From Cololabis saira (lineage: Eukaryota; Chordata; Actinopteri; Beloniformes; Belonidae), in NCBI RefSeq assembly GCF_033807715.1, contig NC_084587.1, forward strand, positions 24,342,517 through 24,406,516: 64,000 nucleotides of DNA, written 5' to 3'. The position numbers and the translations under genes are program-made. Positions within the stretch are counted from its first letter, which is position 1. Every line of letters starts with the position of its first letter. The notes beneath the pieces were generated by a model. That model worked only from the letters and a program-made list of their open reading frames with translations, was not told where the DNA came from and made no database searches. Positions 41,740 to 54,984 of the stretch are shown piece by piece.

Positions 41740-41865
41740 AGGAAGATGAGTGTGCCAAGCCAGACAATGGTGGATGTGAACAGAGGTGTGTAAACACTCT
41801 TGGCAGCTTCAAGTGTGCCTGTGATCCTGGATATGAGCTGGCCCCTGACAAGAAGAGCTGTGAAG
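41740..41865 (+). CDS. tll1: tll1 exon 14: calcium-binding EGF1
   Basis: Residues 586-627, symmetrical phase 1-1, 126 bp. Starts EEDEC; six cysteines at 590, 598, 602, 611, 613 and 626. [12 protein letters not shown] fits the calcium-binding EGF pattern, with Asn604 as a possible beta-hydroxylation site. A symmetrical exon of this kind could be skipped without changing frame. Confidence 0.97.
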
Positions 41866-42654
41866 GTAACAGTGAGTGTACATACCTCTCTGTCTGTGTA
41901 TGTTTCTATTAGCATTCCTGTGTGAGGTGCTTTGTGTTTCTGTAGGATGTGAGTCTAACTCAAAAAAATGGGGAAAAAAAGAAAGATCCGAACTTGCCTT
42001 CATCAACAGGAAAAAACACACAAAGCACAAAGCCACATGCCTTGTTGTTCCAATGCCACACATGCCATTAAGGTCCTGTAATCCCACAAAATAGATTGAC
42101 TGTGTGTAACGACCCACATACTGAAGCAAATCAACAAACCACTTCTGAGGCAGATAGAACAAAAGCTGCGCTGGTGAAATGCCTGAGTCGTGGGTTTTAT
42201 TAAGACGCACACTTGAAACACATCCGTAACACTTGGAGCAAGGTGTGAGAAATTTAAGTACAAAGTGGATTTAACAGGGACAAACAAACATACATTTTTA
42301 TATACAGTTACTCCAAACATTCCAAACAATTAAATACTCATGGAATTTAAATACATAGAATGGGCCAAAGAGTAAAGCACAATAAAAAAACATATGTATC
42401 TCACTGTTACTTTCATACTAGAGAGTTCTAAGAGGCGACAGACAGACAGACAGACAGACAGAATGTTCATTTTTTAATACTTAATTAAGAACTCTTTGTA
42501 CAGATATGTTCACAAGTTGATCAGAGTGGATTTAATTATTAGGCAAATCAAGTTTCACACAAACAGCAACTTATATCTTTTTTTTTCTTTTAACTGAGCC
42601 ATTAATATAACAAAAATGAAGTCAAAAGGAAAATTAAACTGATAATACTTGTTT

Positions 42655-43450
42655 CCAGTGTGATTTTATCAGTCCTTCATGTGGTCCATTCTTCTTTACA
42701 ACATTGAGGTTTTTGGGTATCTGGTTGTACATCACCTTTTCAAGGTTGTATCGCAGCCTTTCAGCGAGGCCGAGGTTTGAGCTTTTACTAGGTTATTCTA
42801 AAACCCTAATTATTTTAGTTTTAACCATTCTGATATAGATTTGCTGATGTCCTGCTGCATGACCCAGCATGGACCAAGCTGTTGGACTGATGTCCTCACA
42901 TTTGTCTCTAGAATACTTTAGTATACGATGGACTTCAAGGTCCTCCCATTAACTGCAGTTTCCCAAAGCCCTGTGGCTGCAAAGCAGCCCTAAATCAGCA
43001 TTCCTCCTCTGCCATGTTTGACAGTCGGTATGAAGTATCTCTGTGTTCGATTTTTGGCAAACATGGTGGCAGGTGTCAAGGTTAAACAACTTCATTTTGC
43101 CCTCATCTGTTCATAAGACATTGTTCCAGAAGTCTTGTGGTTTGTTCAGATGCAGCTTTCCAAACCTCAGTCGTGCTTTCCGACTCCTTTTTTATTTTTC
43201 TCATGGCAACCCTTCCAAACAAATCACTCTCGTTCAGTCTTCCTCTGTTATATCGTAGACTCTAACATTCTGCATGTTCAGTAAGGTCTTTAGGGTCGGA
43301 AATTGAGCTTTTTTATATTTCTCTGCGAGTTGCACAGACTGGCCTTGGAGTAAATTATCTAGGATGTCCGACCCCACACCAACTCCATGTTGTTTGGAAA
43401 TGGTTTCATAGCCCGTTCTATATTGATTTGCAGTAACAGTTGCTTCTCCA
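42655..43450 (-). pseudogene. Tc1-like transposase pseudogene
   Basis: Minus-strand translation, across several frames and stops, gives KLHLNKPQDFWNNVL followed by a TDE catalytic remnant, and near the far end QIPKNLNVVKK. The DNA also matches elsewhere, for example GTTCCAGAAGTCTTGTGGTTTG and CAACCCTTCCAAACAAATCA. It covers most of a Tc1-like transposase but is not functional. Confidence 0.75.
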
Positions 43451-43454
43451 GAGC

Positions 43455-44010
43455 CTGATTTATACTCCTATGTCATGTGAACTATGCGCCATCCATCTAA
43501 GTTCCAGATTGAGGCTCGTTCGGGAATACGATTCATTGCAGTTGTTCGACTGGCTGCTTGAGGCCTGCTCCAAAAGCCAGTCAATCTCCATTAAGTCCTA
43601 TGTTAAAATGTCCAACTTTAAAGCAGAAATAAACGTATTCCCAGCCTGGTTCAGAAAACTGTGTTGGTCTCAGTTCGATTTCACACTCATGAAAACTCTG
43701 AGGGGGCAGAATTTAAATAAAGCATGAGATTTATTTCTAATATGGTCAATTGACAGTCCATCAGTCAGCAAATGACTAGCCACTATCACTTTCTCGTCCT
43801 TAGTGATGCTAATTCAAGTCTAATTCAGTCTTCAATGCTATATTCTGCTGGAAACATCTGCCGGCACCTCTTGAGATATTTCAGCGGGGATCTGCTTACT
43901 TTGATTGACACGAGGTGGGCGTGTTCCCGTTGGCTTCCCAAGCAACATTTATGCGTTCAGTCCGCAGAAAATTGGGCTTCAAAACCACTCTTAAGTCTTC
44001 AGAAACCAGT
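43455..44010. repeat. Possible dispersed teleost repeat
   Basis: AAAGCCAGTCAATCTCCATT followed by TATGTTAAAATGTCCAACTT and AGCAGAAATAAACG resembles a repeat frequently seen in fish introns. It lies between the Tc1-like and LINE relics. No ends or target duplications are visible, so limits are approximate. Confidence 0.35.
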
Positions 44011-44024
44011 GGGTTTTGTTTTGT

Positions 44025-44660
44025 TTTGTTTTTTATTTTGGATCCCCATTAGCGGACGCAAAACGCCAACTAGTCTTCCTGGGGTCCATGAAAATTAAAA
44101 TACATTCATATAAAAGCACAATTATACATATATATACTTCCTATAGTACTTTACATTTTAAATGTATGAATACATAACTAAATACATAAGTAATTACAAT
44201 TACATCACTCCATTAACCCCCCCCCCACATCCCACCCACATCATTACACCAGCAACATCACTGTAGTGGTAACCATCACAACCTGCAACTACATTGAGCT
44301 GTATTTTCCACACAATAAATCACGAAATGTATATCACAAAATGTATATCAAACATATATATTAACCATTGTTTATGTCTGTACCCAAAAATAACCCTTTT
44401 AGTTGCTTTTTGAAACTGTCTCTGCTTGTTGCTTTAGTTATGGTAAAGGGCAACCTGTTCCACTGTGAGATGGCCCTGTACATACAAGTTCTTTTCATTG
44501 CATTTGATCTCGGTAATGGAATAGAAATATGACCCCAGCTAACTTGTCTTGTCCTGTGCTCATGTCTGTTTCGGGAAAAGGTTATTTTTGAGTACAGGCA
44601 GTTTGGTTGTTTCGGCACAGTCGACACAGTCGAAACAACTGGGTCAACTGGCAACTGGTG
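44025..44660 (-). pseudogene. LINE 3' end, truncated
   Basis: Minus-strand 44361-44654 stays open for 97 codons and shows a typical LINE C-terminal block: HEHRTRQVSWGHISIPLPRS, then MYRAISQWNRLPFTITKATS and FKKQLKGLFLG. It is followed (minus sense) by a 3' UTR with TGGACCCCAGGAAGACTAGT and GGGGATCC, and ends in an A/C-rich tail at about 44025. The insertion is 5'-truncated. Confidence 0.7.
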
Positions 44661-45394
44661 ACAACTGGGTCACGTGACCAAATACTTAATTTTTGTTACA
44701 GTCTGTGGTGCGTAGCTGCTAAGCAGAAGCATAAATGAGGCTGTAAAGAGTAATGCTTATGTATATTCCTGGAAGTTTGGAGGTCTGGAACGTTCCCACC
44801 TGGAGGCTCCAAACTACCAACTAGCTTTAATAGGTTAAGTTTTATACATATCATAAACTGTAATAATAAGGGAAAATATATCACTGTTATATATTTTGAT
44901 GGTTGTTTCATGTTAAATAAATAATGAAACAGAGAAAAGTAATATATTCTCATTGATCTGAGGTTCTATTTGGACAATACTGAGACCTACTGCAGTATTA
45001 AAAGAAGGGTGTTAAATCCTGCCTAAGTGCTGACCATTCACCACATGTGTTCCCATTATCTCTGTGATGGGTTTAGTGTGTTTTTGCAGCAGAGGAAGGG
45101 TCTGACTCACTTGCACTTTGAATTGTTTTGACTGTATGTTATCGGTTTTACACTAAAAGCTTATGAATACCATCTTGAACTCAGCTCGAGACCTTTAAGT
45201 TAATTCATTCATGACAAAACAGTGAAAGTATAGCTCATACCTGTCTGGGAAACTGCTTTTGTGTCTGTTGTAGTTGAAATTCAAAATATTTGAGACCGAA
45301 GTGTATATACTGTCCAATTTCCACCATGAATCATTTCTTTGTTTCAGCTGTCAGATATTTCATGTGTTTGTATTTGTTCCTAATTCGTTCACAG

Positions 45395-45555
45395 CGGCAT
45401 GCGGTGGTCTCCTGTCTAAGTTAAATGGGACTATCAGCACTCCTGGCTGGCCCAAAGAATATCCACCCAACAAGAACTGCGTGTGGCAGGTGGTCGCTCC
45501 CACTCAGTATCGCATCTCAATGCAGTTTGAGGCCTTTGAGCTGGAGGGCAATGAG
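45395..45555 (+). CDS. tll1: tll1 exon 15: CUB3, first half
   Basis: Residues 628-681, phase 1 in and phase 0 out. Encodes [20 protein letters not shown] and [16 protein letters not shown]. Cysteines 630 and 656 pair; N638-G-T is a sequon. Confidence 0.97.
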
Positions 45556-45660
45556 GTGAGCAAGTCCGTGTGTTTGGTTTCCATGTTTGTATGTTTCTAA
45601 ACATGGCAGCCACCTTTTGGATGTGTGTCGCAAGAGCCTTACAAGTATTTGTGTGTTTAG

Positions 45661-45841
45661 GTGTGTAAATACGATTATGTGGAGGTACGAAGCGGCCTCT
45701 CCTCTGACTCTAAGCTCCACGGTAAATACTGCGGTACTGAGGTCCCCGAGGTCATCACCTCGCAGTATAACAACATGAGGATCGAGTTCAAATCGGACAA
45801 CACTGTCTCCAAGAAGGGCTTCAAAGCTCATTTCTTCTCAG
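45661..45841 (+). CDS. tll1: tll1 exon 16: CUB3, second half
   Basis: Residues 682-741, phase 0 in and phase 1 out, after a short 105-bp intron. Encodes [40 protein letters not shown] and [18 protein letters not shown]. Cys683 and Cys705 form the second CUB3 disulphide. Confidence 0.97.
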
Positions 45842-47572
45842 GTAAGAATCCGTTTTTTTTTTTTCCTTTTTTTCTTTTCAGCTGATTGTCTCTTAACCAA
45901 ATAACCCAGAGAGCACGGACAGGCATGTGAGAGGTGAAATATGGTGCAGGAGTGGTTTGTGGTTTTTGACGCTTGATACTGCTGGAATCCACAGAAACTG
46001 CCAGAACCTCAAGCTGAGCTCAGCACCTATCCTCCTCTGAACTTTGCAACTTTTGAAGCTTTACGGGCTTTGGGAATTTATATTTATCAGAGACATTTTT
46101 ACTAAGCGTATCAGCCTTAATATGTGACTCATACACAGAAAAGATTACGCCCAACCTAGTTTTCTTGGATGTGCAAAAGCATTTATATTTGTAAATTATT
46201 TATTTAAAATACTGACCAAGCTAATCAATTTTTAGAAGTGAATTTTGTCATATTTAATCCAAATAATTTTTGGTTTCCTGTTGTTAAAGCACATTAAGGT
46301 TTGATGGGGACCTGTTTTTTCAAAGTCCTCACACTGGACCCCCACAGCTAATTATTGCATAATTATTGAATATTAATAACTTCTATGGCGCAAATACGTT
46401 TTTTTTGGGTAACGATCGCAAAAACAGGGATTTATTAGAATAATACCGATCCCACAAGCCGAAACACATGGATGTCTAATCTCATGTGCCCTTTCCACAG
46501 CAGCTGCTTTAGTATGTGTAGGTGTGTGAACATGTGTCTTGCCTGTCATGCTGTTTCTCCTGAGCCTCCACCCACGCTACCTTCTCCTGCACCCACCCTG
46601 CGCTCTGCCCTCTCTCCCTCAGACAGACTGGCACTGTGTCAGGAGCGTATGTTTGTGTTTGAGTCATGCCAGGACTTAAAGCGCGGCTTTTCTCGGACGC
46701 GTGGCCTCGTCAACGACAGGCTGACGACCTCTTCAAAGGTCAGAGGTAACATGGCCTCGCAATCGGATCACCGATTGGCTCTGCACCAGCATGTAATCTG
46801 AGGAAAATGGATGGATCTTGTTGCAGCAGTATGGATCTGCGTGTAATCCATTCTCCTCCAATGGGAAACATGGCCCAATTCTTACTTATGCCTGAGCGAT
46901 AACTCAAAAGTCTTGTGATGATATGTTTCCATGGCATCATTCTAGCTTTTAGTCGTCTAAATGAATGATTCCATGCAAGCTGGAAATAAAAATAAGACAT
47001 CCATTTTATTTTTTGCATTGTGTTGAGGAAAAAAAGGCTCCTTTTACACAAAATTTAAAAATCTGTGTTTGAGATGTGATCTTACTACTCTTATTGACTT
47101 TTGAACTCCTAAAAAAGTTAGTAATGTTGATATTTGGCTCAATTTTTGTTTTGTTTACATCCGTGTTCACCAAATATCACATTTCTTCTACTCAACTTCT
47201 TGATAATAAATACAACAATTTTGAATTTTATGGCACCAGCACTTCTCAAAAAAGTTGGGACACAGTGATGCCTGCGTTTAAAAACAGTCCATATATGTCT
47301 GTGAACTAAAGAGACCCTTTTCTGTTTTCTGAGAGGACAGTTGTCTCATTCTTGTCTGATACAAGATTCAAGCTGCTTAACAGTCCTGGGTCTTCAGGGA
47401 TTTTGTAGACTCCATTTTATAATTTGACAATTATTATAACTGGTGAAAGGTCTTGACTACAGGCAGTCCAGCACCGAGACTCCTCTATTACAAAGCTATG
47501 GTTTTGTAATGCACGCAGTGTGCGGTTTTGAATTGTCATATTTAAAGTTGCAAGGCCTGAAAGATACATCAT

Positions 47573-48054
47573 CAGTGCGTCCGAAATGCCATACTAAAAA
47601 GTATATACTAAAAAGTATACTTAAGTTCGGCACACTTTTGAGTAAATATCAGTAGTGTGCATTAATTCGGACGTACTATTAAGAGCGCCCACGTCACTTC
47701 CTGCCGTTGGGAGGAAGTGACGTGTCACAGCAGCAGTAGCAGCGCACCGCTCCGCTCTTTCCCGTTTATTATTATATACGAATATTATAATATTAATATT
47801 ATATAATAATATTATTATACTTAATATTATACTTATTACATATACGTATCACTTAGCAACCAAACGCCGCTGCATTGCATTGTGGGAAGTTTCTGCTCAG
47901 CTAGTGTCCATCAATCCACACTAATACATTTCTCCAGAATGAGTATGGATAGAGCATACTATTGAGTACGTTCTAATGTTTCGGATGCACAAAAAAATCT
48001 TACATACTCATTTTGCATACTCATTAGGGTGGAAGTATGCGATTTCGGACTCAG
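47573..48054. mobile_element. MITE with GTCCGAAAT...ATACT inverted ends
   Basis: The left end GTGCGTCCGAAATGCCATACT (last 20 bases) and the right end AGTATGCGATTTCGGACTCA are near-perfect inverted repeats. The interior includes a long AT-rich palindromic stretch (ATATTATAATATTAATATT, about 47780-47830) and an inverted pair around GGAAGTGACGTG / CACGTCACTTCC (47689-47725). There is no ORF. It splits the older DNA transposon around it. Confidence 0.75.
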
Positions 48055-48317
48055 CCTATCTGTATGGGGGAATATGTTTCAAGGAGTTCTCTCGTCATAG
48101 CAACACATGCTGTCACATGACACACTACAAAATTTAGCCCTAAAACCTGTAAAAATCTTTCATGTTTCCTTTCTAGATGTGAAAACAATCGATTTCGTAA
48201 GAACAAATGCACCATCAGGTGTGCTGGCTTTTGAACTCAGCGCTAATAACAAGCTGAACGATTAAGCGGACAAAACATCTATAGTTTCCAAAAAATAATT
48301 TTAAAAATAGATTTGTC

Positions 48318-48658
48318 CTAGGCTTAGTGGTTAGCAGAGCAAGTTGACTTCACAGCAAGAAGGTTCCTGGTTCAATTGCTGGGCGTTTGCAAGTTCTTCT
48401 TGTGCTTGCAAGGGTTCTATCCCGGTACTCCGGCTTCCTCCCACAGTCCAAATACATTGACGTATTGATCAATTTAAAATGCCCATAGGTGAGAGTGTGT
48501 ATGTTTATATGCCTATACTGTATGTGGCCCTGCGGGGGAATGGTGACCTGTCTTGGCTCTCCCCGTTTCGCCTGTAGTGATCTGGGCTAGGCTCCAGCAG
48601 ACCCCCGGTGACCCTGCATAGGATTAAGCGGGTATAGAAAATGAACGAATGAATGAAG
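48318..48658 (+). mobile_element. tRNA-derived SINE with 8-bp target-site duplication
   Basis: The head CTAGGCTTAGTGGTTAGCAG and the B-box-like GGTTCAATTGC are followed by ACTCCGGCTTCCTCCCACAG and the 3' body GTGGCCCTGCGGGGGAATGG. The tail is a GAAT repeat. Direct repeats GATTTGTC at 48310-48317 and 48659-48666 flank it. It is the same SINE type as 13240-13377. Confidence 0.85.
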
Positions 48659-50955
48659 GATTTGTCTGACTTCAGGACAGTTTCCCACTTTGCCTGAGTC
48701 TGTTTTAAATGAGCTTTGGACCATAGAAGACAGTGGCATATCTGTTCACATGGCATTTCTCCAGATTTTCCGCAGCTTTGAATTGTTGTTATGCACGGTA
48801 TGGTGAGATATTCTAAGTCTTCACTAAGGAATCATAATGTCTCAATTGGTACACATAGTTTTTTGCAGACTGGTGAACTTTTCCCCATTTTTGATTCTTT
48901 AAGATACCTTTTTTATACCCAGTCATGATTGACTGGTTGGAAATCAAGCTAATAGGCAATAAGATGTTCCTAAAACTTTCTCTTTTTCATTCTTTTGTTG
49001 CCCAAGTCCCAACTGTTTTGAGATGTGTTGTTGCGATCAAATTGAAAATTACCAAATATTTTTCAAGAAATGGTACAATATCTCGCTTTTAACATTTGGC
49101 ACATTTTCTTTGTTCTATTGGTAATAAAATATTAGTTTATGTGATTTGGAAATTACTGCATTCTTTATTTCCATTTCATACAGGATTCCAGCTTTTTTTT
49201 TTTTTAGGAATTTAGGGGTCAGACATGCTGTTAAAATTCAGCTACCTGCAGAGCACCTGTATCTCCCAGCTCAGTGGAGCGTGGTTCCTCGGAGGAATGA
49301 CTCAGATACAGATAATGTGCGCTCATCTGTGTGTCTTCAAAGTTGCTTTGTGGCTCAGCTGTTGTCAGAAGCTTGCAGGGATAGCTTTCGGTTGGCAAAA
49401 AGCCAGCAGCTTTAGGGAGGTCCCTCCAGTCTCCCACATACTACTAATCCATGTGAGTGCGTGCATGTGCTTGTGAGTGTGTGTGGACATTTTGTGCTTG
49501 ACCTGAAGACAGTGACAATGAGCACTGCGCAGCATCCACCGCAAAGCTTCTTAGCCAGTGATAGGGTGAGACTGAGCCTACAATAGCACTGTAATACGAC
49601 ATCAGACACACACATACACGGATAAAGAGAGACAGAAGAGGATTTAGCAGTTTCATTAAAATCTGATCAAGCTGAGTTGAGGTGAAAGTCAGCGTCTGTG
49701 TCTAATCTCACACCTCTTTACAGGAATCTGCGTCTCCCTCCCAGGCAAAAAAACATTATGGCACTATGCCGTCTCCCCCGCGTTCTCCCCTCAGACCGAC
49801 TGTTTTCCTGTGTGGTAATTGTTCCCTCCCCAGCTCTTTTTTTATCCTTTTCAACGTGGCATCCTCACACGGTGGGATCCTTCCCTGCTCACTCCACCTC
49901 CACCCCAACTTCCAGAGGTGAAGCACAGCGGTAAAAAGAAGACATAATTAAGAGGATGAGGGAGACAAAATTATTGAGTGGAGAGACACAAACACTCTGA
50001 CTATTGCTATTTTGAGATTTTGGTTTTAACGCTTGACTGCTCAGTCAATAAAAAAACAAACAAAAAAACTAACATTTACCAATTATGTCAGTCAAAATTG
50101 TGAAAATATGTGAATAAAATGGTCAAATATGATGTTGGATGTTTAGATTTCAGATAGCTCTGTAGTCATACAACATGGCATTTGCATGCATGCAGTGTAA
50201 TTGGAATGTAATAAAAAACAATGTAAAACCACATTTTGCTCACATCTCAAAGACATAGCTGTAGAAGAAGAGTGTACTGATACCGTACAGTTTAATAGTT
50301 ATAATATCTTACCATATGCTGTTTTGGGGCATAAAAATGAAGCCAATGCAGGTGTCATCTTTATTGTGAAGACAGGACTCTCTCATGTCAGATTGTACGG
50401 CTTCTCTTCAGCTGGTTGAGTTAACGTGTCTAAATGATCCGGCAGCGGTGCTCTGGCCTGAGGCGAGCACAGCTGATCTGAAATCAGCTGTTACCATCAC
50501 AGATCTTTCAGTATTAACACACAAGCGGTATGACTTGGACTCTGTCTTTGTCTATTCATACAAGCTTTTGCATCATGACTTATGTTTACATGCATTATAC
50601 TTTATTTATCTGCAGTCTTAAATTATTTAGATGTTACCCTGTTAACATCTGAAGTTTTGAAAGCTCAGATTGTTTTTGTTTTTCTGACCATCCTTCAGGG
50701 CTTCAACTCTCAGCCTAACAACAAAAAGTTTAACTTGACAGATGAATAATGTTCTGTCTGAGCATGTTAATGTTTTCACCACTTCTGCCACTTTCCCTCA
50801 CTTCACTGACCTGTCTAGTTGAATTTTCTCCTCATCACATCCCCTTGTTTTGGGCCTCTTTCTGCTCTTTCTCTCTCCCTCTCTTCCCTCCCTCCACCCA
50901 CCCCCTCGTCTGATGTTTCCACATAAGTGATGTGTTGCATGTGTATCTCTCACAG

Positions 50956-51081
50956 ACAAAGATGAGTGCAGCAAGGACAACGGCGGCTGCCAGCACGAGT
51001 GCATCAACACAGTGGGCTCTTACGTTTGTCAGTGTCGCCATGGCTTTGTACTGCATGAGAACAAACATGACTGTAAGGAAG
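50956..51081 (+). CDS. tll1: tll1 exon 17: calcium-binding EGF2
   Basis: Residues 742-783, symmetrical phase 1-1, 126 bp like exon 14. Encodes [36 protein letters not shown] and KHDCKE. Six cysteines at 746, 753, 757, 766, 768 and 781; Asn759 fits the beta-hydroxylation pattern. Confidence 0.97.
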
Positions 51082-51604
51082 GTGGGTTCCACATGCAGTC
51101 ACATTCCCCCACACACACAGTGGTGTAAAAGCACCGAAGTGCATCTGCATGTTGTTAAATCGACCATGCAAGCGCGTCATAAAAACTGTTACCGTCAATT
51201 GTTGCAGCCCATATTTCATCTAGCCACATCATCATGACGACAGGATGGTCATTTATTATTTAAATAAGTTTTTTTTTATTTTTTTAACATGTATTACTAC
51301 GTGTATGGTTGTCAACCTGAGGCTTAAAACCAAGACATAGGCAGACTGAAACCAAGTCCCAGTTTTCAGCCCTGGCCCTGTCATCTCTCCTTTTTGCTTA
51401 GTTTTTTTTGGGGGGGATCAAAGGTCACTGGTCTCCTCCTTCGTTCTTTCTTTATGGGCCAAATGGAAGAATTGGGACCTCATCTTACATGGAAATACAT
51501 TAGACCTAACTTTAACTTTCTCAGTCAGACCTTGCTTTCTGGCCAGTAGCATAGTATTCATTGCTGGCCACAATAATTTTGCAACCGGGCATTGACTCAT
51601 CCTG

Positions 51605-51818
51605 TAGAACAGTCTTCATCAGTCCTGGTCTTAGATGGTCCTGCATGTTTTTAAATGCTTCTCTGCTTCACTACACCGTACTCAAATGAATGGATCCCCC
51701 GTAGCTTGTCATCAAAGTCTGCAATGACAATATTAATTTGAATCAGGTGTGTTTAGAGCAGGGAAACATTGAAAATATGCATGTCAGGGGCCCGCCAGGA
51801 CCTGGACTGGGGAACACC
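51605..51818. mobile_element. Fold-back MITE-like element, copy B
   Basis: The right end CAGGACCTGGACTGGGGAAC and inner blocks GAATCAGGTGTGTTTAGAGC and GGGAAACATTGAAAATATGC match the 21301-21519 copy. The left half is the decayed inverted counterpart (GTCCTGCATGTTTTTAAATG). There is no coding content. Confidence 0.6.
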
Positions 51819-52030
51819 ACTACAGGACTTCAAACTACCTTGAAGAACTAATTTGGGTCCATCTAGGATGAGTTCCCTGGAGAGTACTTATTTTTATAGG
51901 CCCACTGTCATACCACTCCAGATCAAATATGGGCAGCATACCACAGGAAACATGATGTTTCACCCCCTGAGGTAAGTTACAACACGCTCCACTAGAACAT
52001 TTCATGCTCACATTAGTGAATGTAGTGCAG

Positions 52031-52345
52031 TGATTGCCAGGTTTTAAAGCAGCAGGCGGACACAAGCACAGATATGACTAAAGTATGGTTTAATAACACT
52101 GTGCAGAGAGGGACACACACAGAGGCAAGTGTAGGCTGAAACTCACAAACAGTACTACACAATGAGCTGGGTTTGTTCAGTGTATTAGTAGGCGTGAGAC
52201 CAGGTGAAATGGATGAGGGTGATGAAGGCACAGGTGCTGCCCATGATGAGGAGAACTGAGGAATGCTGGGAGTTGTAGTGTCAGGACTGGCGATCAGAAG
52301 GCTGGCGATGCTGACAGTGGTAGCGTGGGAGGAGCATGCATGACA
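52031..52345 (-). mobile_element. Possible LTR fragment, minus strand
   Basis: On the minus strand it starts TGTCATGCATGCTCCTCCC, ends near CCTGGCAATCA and carries TTATTAAACCATACTTTAG near its 3' part. This layout (TG...CA, ATTAAA-like signal) resembles a teleost LTR. I see no convincing target-site duplication. Confidence 0.35.
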
Positions 52346-53489
52346 GTGGCACTGTTGAGGAGCGACTTACATTGTAACTTTTGGATGAATATTATCAAAG
52401 CCTTACAATAATAACTTAAAACCCACTTACCAAACTAAAAGAAACATTGCCAGTCGTATCTGCATCGTAATTCAATCCTTTATTTGTCACCATCTGGGGA
52501 AAGCAAAGCCAATGTTGACCATCATTTTGCCTCTTTGTAATCGTTCCCCATCTGTGACAATGGTTACATGTTCAGAACATGAATGAAAAAACAAAAAAAG
52601 CCATGAAGATGGGTAAAATAATGATTTAGTTTGTAATTAAAGTAGATACCAGCTCCAACGGTGCCATGGCTTGTTGTGTTTCATTAAAGGTTTACAATGT
52701 TTCCTCCTTTCTCCATGATATTCCCTTCCTCATGGTGACGTCAGCCCATTCTCAGCGCATTTTTTTGTGAATGTAGCTCTGATGGGGATTCTTCCAATAG
52801 CCCCAGATATTTGGCATTACCAAGATAATGATCAACAGCCGTTGTTGAGCTCCTGTGAGTTGACTTCTTTAACAATGGAATGCCCATGGGCGACAGATTA
52901 CTCGTCGATTCCCACCCAGTTTTTAAGCCTGGTCCAAATGGTCTGTCTGGGTGGTACTCTCAACATGGTTGAGATGTCAGTAGCATACTCTCTTAGCCAG
53001 AATAACTTCTGTTGCTTCACATAAATGTAGGCAGGTATTTTAGTGTAAATCTAACATATAGCAGAATTAAGGTCTTGGAACGAATTCTGGAAAATGTAAG
53101 ACTATGGTTATGGCTATGGACTTGTGCCAGAGAACCGTGCAATTTTTTTTTGCTGTCTGTGACATAGAACTTGATCATGCCTACTGCAGTTGTGTGCTCT
53201 ACAGTCAAACCTGTACTCTGGCACTCAGAGGGATTTGGCACTACATTTGACAAATTCTGTACTTAATTACTTTGCCCGAGATGCAGCACAAAGAGCAAGC
53301 ACCAGGTTTAAGTTAATCAAAACATGTTTATATTTTAAAATTATAACATTAATACAGTGTAGAGTTGGGGACTCATTTTGAAAGACTTGATATTTCTCTA
53401 GAACTTGTCTCAGACAACCTGAAAAGCTACTTAAACTCACAGCCTGGTAGTCACTAAACCCACTCACTGTGATGTCTGTTTGAAGCGGA

Positions 53490-53675
<186 letters not shown>

Positions 53676-54984
53676 AAAAGGTTACAGGTTGACAGAAAAC
53701 ACTATTTATTAAAAACTGCTTGCACTTTCCCACACATACAAATAAACACAACTCTTGAACTGTCATATCATGCTGATCTCTTTGAAGTTGAACTTTTGAA
53801 CATGCACACACACACACAAAACACCCCATCAATACTCACATGTACACTTCACTTAAGGCACCCTGTGCTGCTCATAAAAAGACTCATGTTTCAAACATCT
53901 GGGATCTTGAAAGCTTTGCATGCCATGCTCACTTCCTGTGTGTATGTGTGAGTTTGTTGACATGCAAGAGTCATTTAAATCCATATTCCCATCATAAGCC
54001 GTGTTTCATTTTGTCATGCGCATACATACATTCATTATATGTGTTTTGAGTTTCATCATGTAGAGATAAACACTTCCATAGTATTTGCTGTTCGTGCCAT
54101 TTTAATGAAAGTCATGTTTAACGCTTTAAGAATATTGTACTGGAAACATTTAGAATATTGTGGAGGAAAGCAAGTACATTGATCTTAACTGTGTATTATA
54201 TATTACATTATTTGCAACATGATACTATGGCACTCAGAGATTGTTTTGTTTTTGTTGTAACATCAGATACAGTTGGCAGAGCTGAACGGTACATAATGTA
54301 CATATTTCATTTTTTGTGTTTGAACAAAACTATGTATTATATATATATATGTGTAAAATAAGACTTCTCTGTCTGACTAAATGGAAAAGAATACAGACAG
54401 CATTCAAGAGTTGACATATGATACAAAATAAAATGTAGGCTGTCCTGAAAGTCATCTGAGATTGTTGATGCTTCATTGAAACCTGGGTGCTAGGTGTTTG
54501 TGGGTGGAGACTGAAACCGAGAGACAAAGTGGATGCACAAATGACTTATTGTTACACTTTTGTATGTGCAACTCTTTGTAGACTTATGCTGTCAAGTTTT
54601 TAGTGATCCACTTAAAATACAAAGAAGGAAAAAAAGGTTTCTATGTTTTTTAATTAATGTGTACGTTTATTTGATGGCAGACGGTGTGAACCCAAGATAT
54701 ATTGTTTGTCTTGTTACTTTCATGCCATTTGTTAATAAGCATCCATCCCTGCACTGTGAGTGGTTTCAGCACATTCCAGAAAGAAGTTGAGGAGGGCACA
54801 TTTTATAGCGTGTAATGGAAAATTCACCCTACAAAAACAAACAAAAAGATCCAAAGTTGCCAGAGAATCCTTTGTATATGCTGACACCACCAGAGCCCGT
54901 ATCTGGTGCTGTAGAGGAGAGCTCAACAAGCCCCAACTGAGGATGAGATCCCGAGGCAGAAGTGACAGTAAAGTTGCCACCCTC

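Larger units (their letters stand above)
41866..45394 (+). other. tll1: Intron 14 of tll1
   Basis: About 3.5 kb. Holds a short (GACA)n run near 42438-42461, a Tc1-like relic (42655-43450), a possible dispersed repeat at 43455-44010 and a LINE 3' end (44025-44660). The segments 41866-42430 and 44700-45390 show nothing further. Confidence 0.85.
47245..49205. mobile_element. Decayed DNA transposon, interrupted by a MITE and a SINE
   Basis: One end carries CTCAAAAAAGTTGGGACAC and the other AAGTCCCAACTGTTTTGAG followed by a terminal TTACTGCATTCTTTATTTCC segment. These match a DNA-transposon family seen across vertebrates whose inner ends read AAAAAAGTTGGGAC. Internal blocks (GTGCTGGCTTTTGAACTCAGC; TTGTCTGACTTCAGGACAG; TTAAATGAGCTTTGG) continue the same element on both sides of the insertions. 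I do not assign the superfamily. Confidence 0.6.
45842..50955 (+). other. tll1: Intron 16 of tll1
   Basis: About 5.1 kb. Holds a nested cluster of DNA transposon, MITE and SINE at 47245-49205. In 45842-47240 and 49210-50955 I find no element or gene; 49250-49440 carries an AP-1-type TGACTCA and E-box-like motifs but no evidence of function. Confidence 0.85.
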
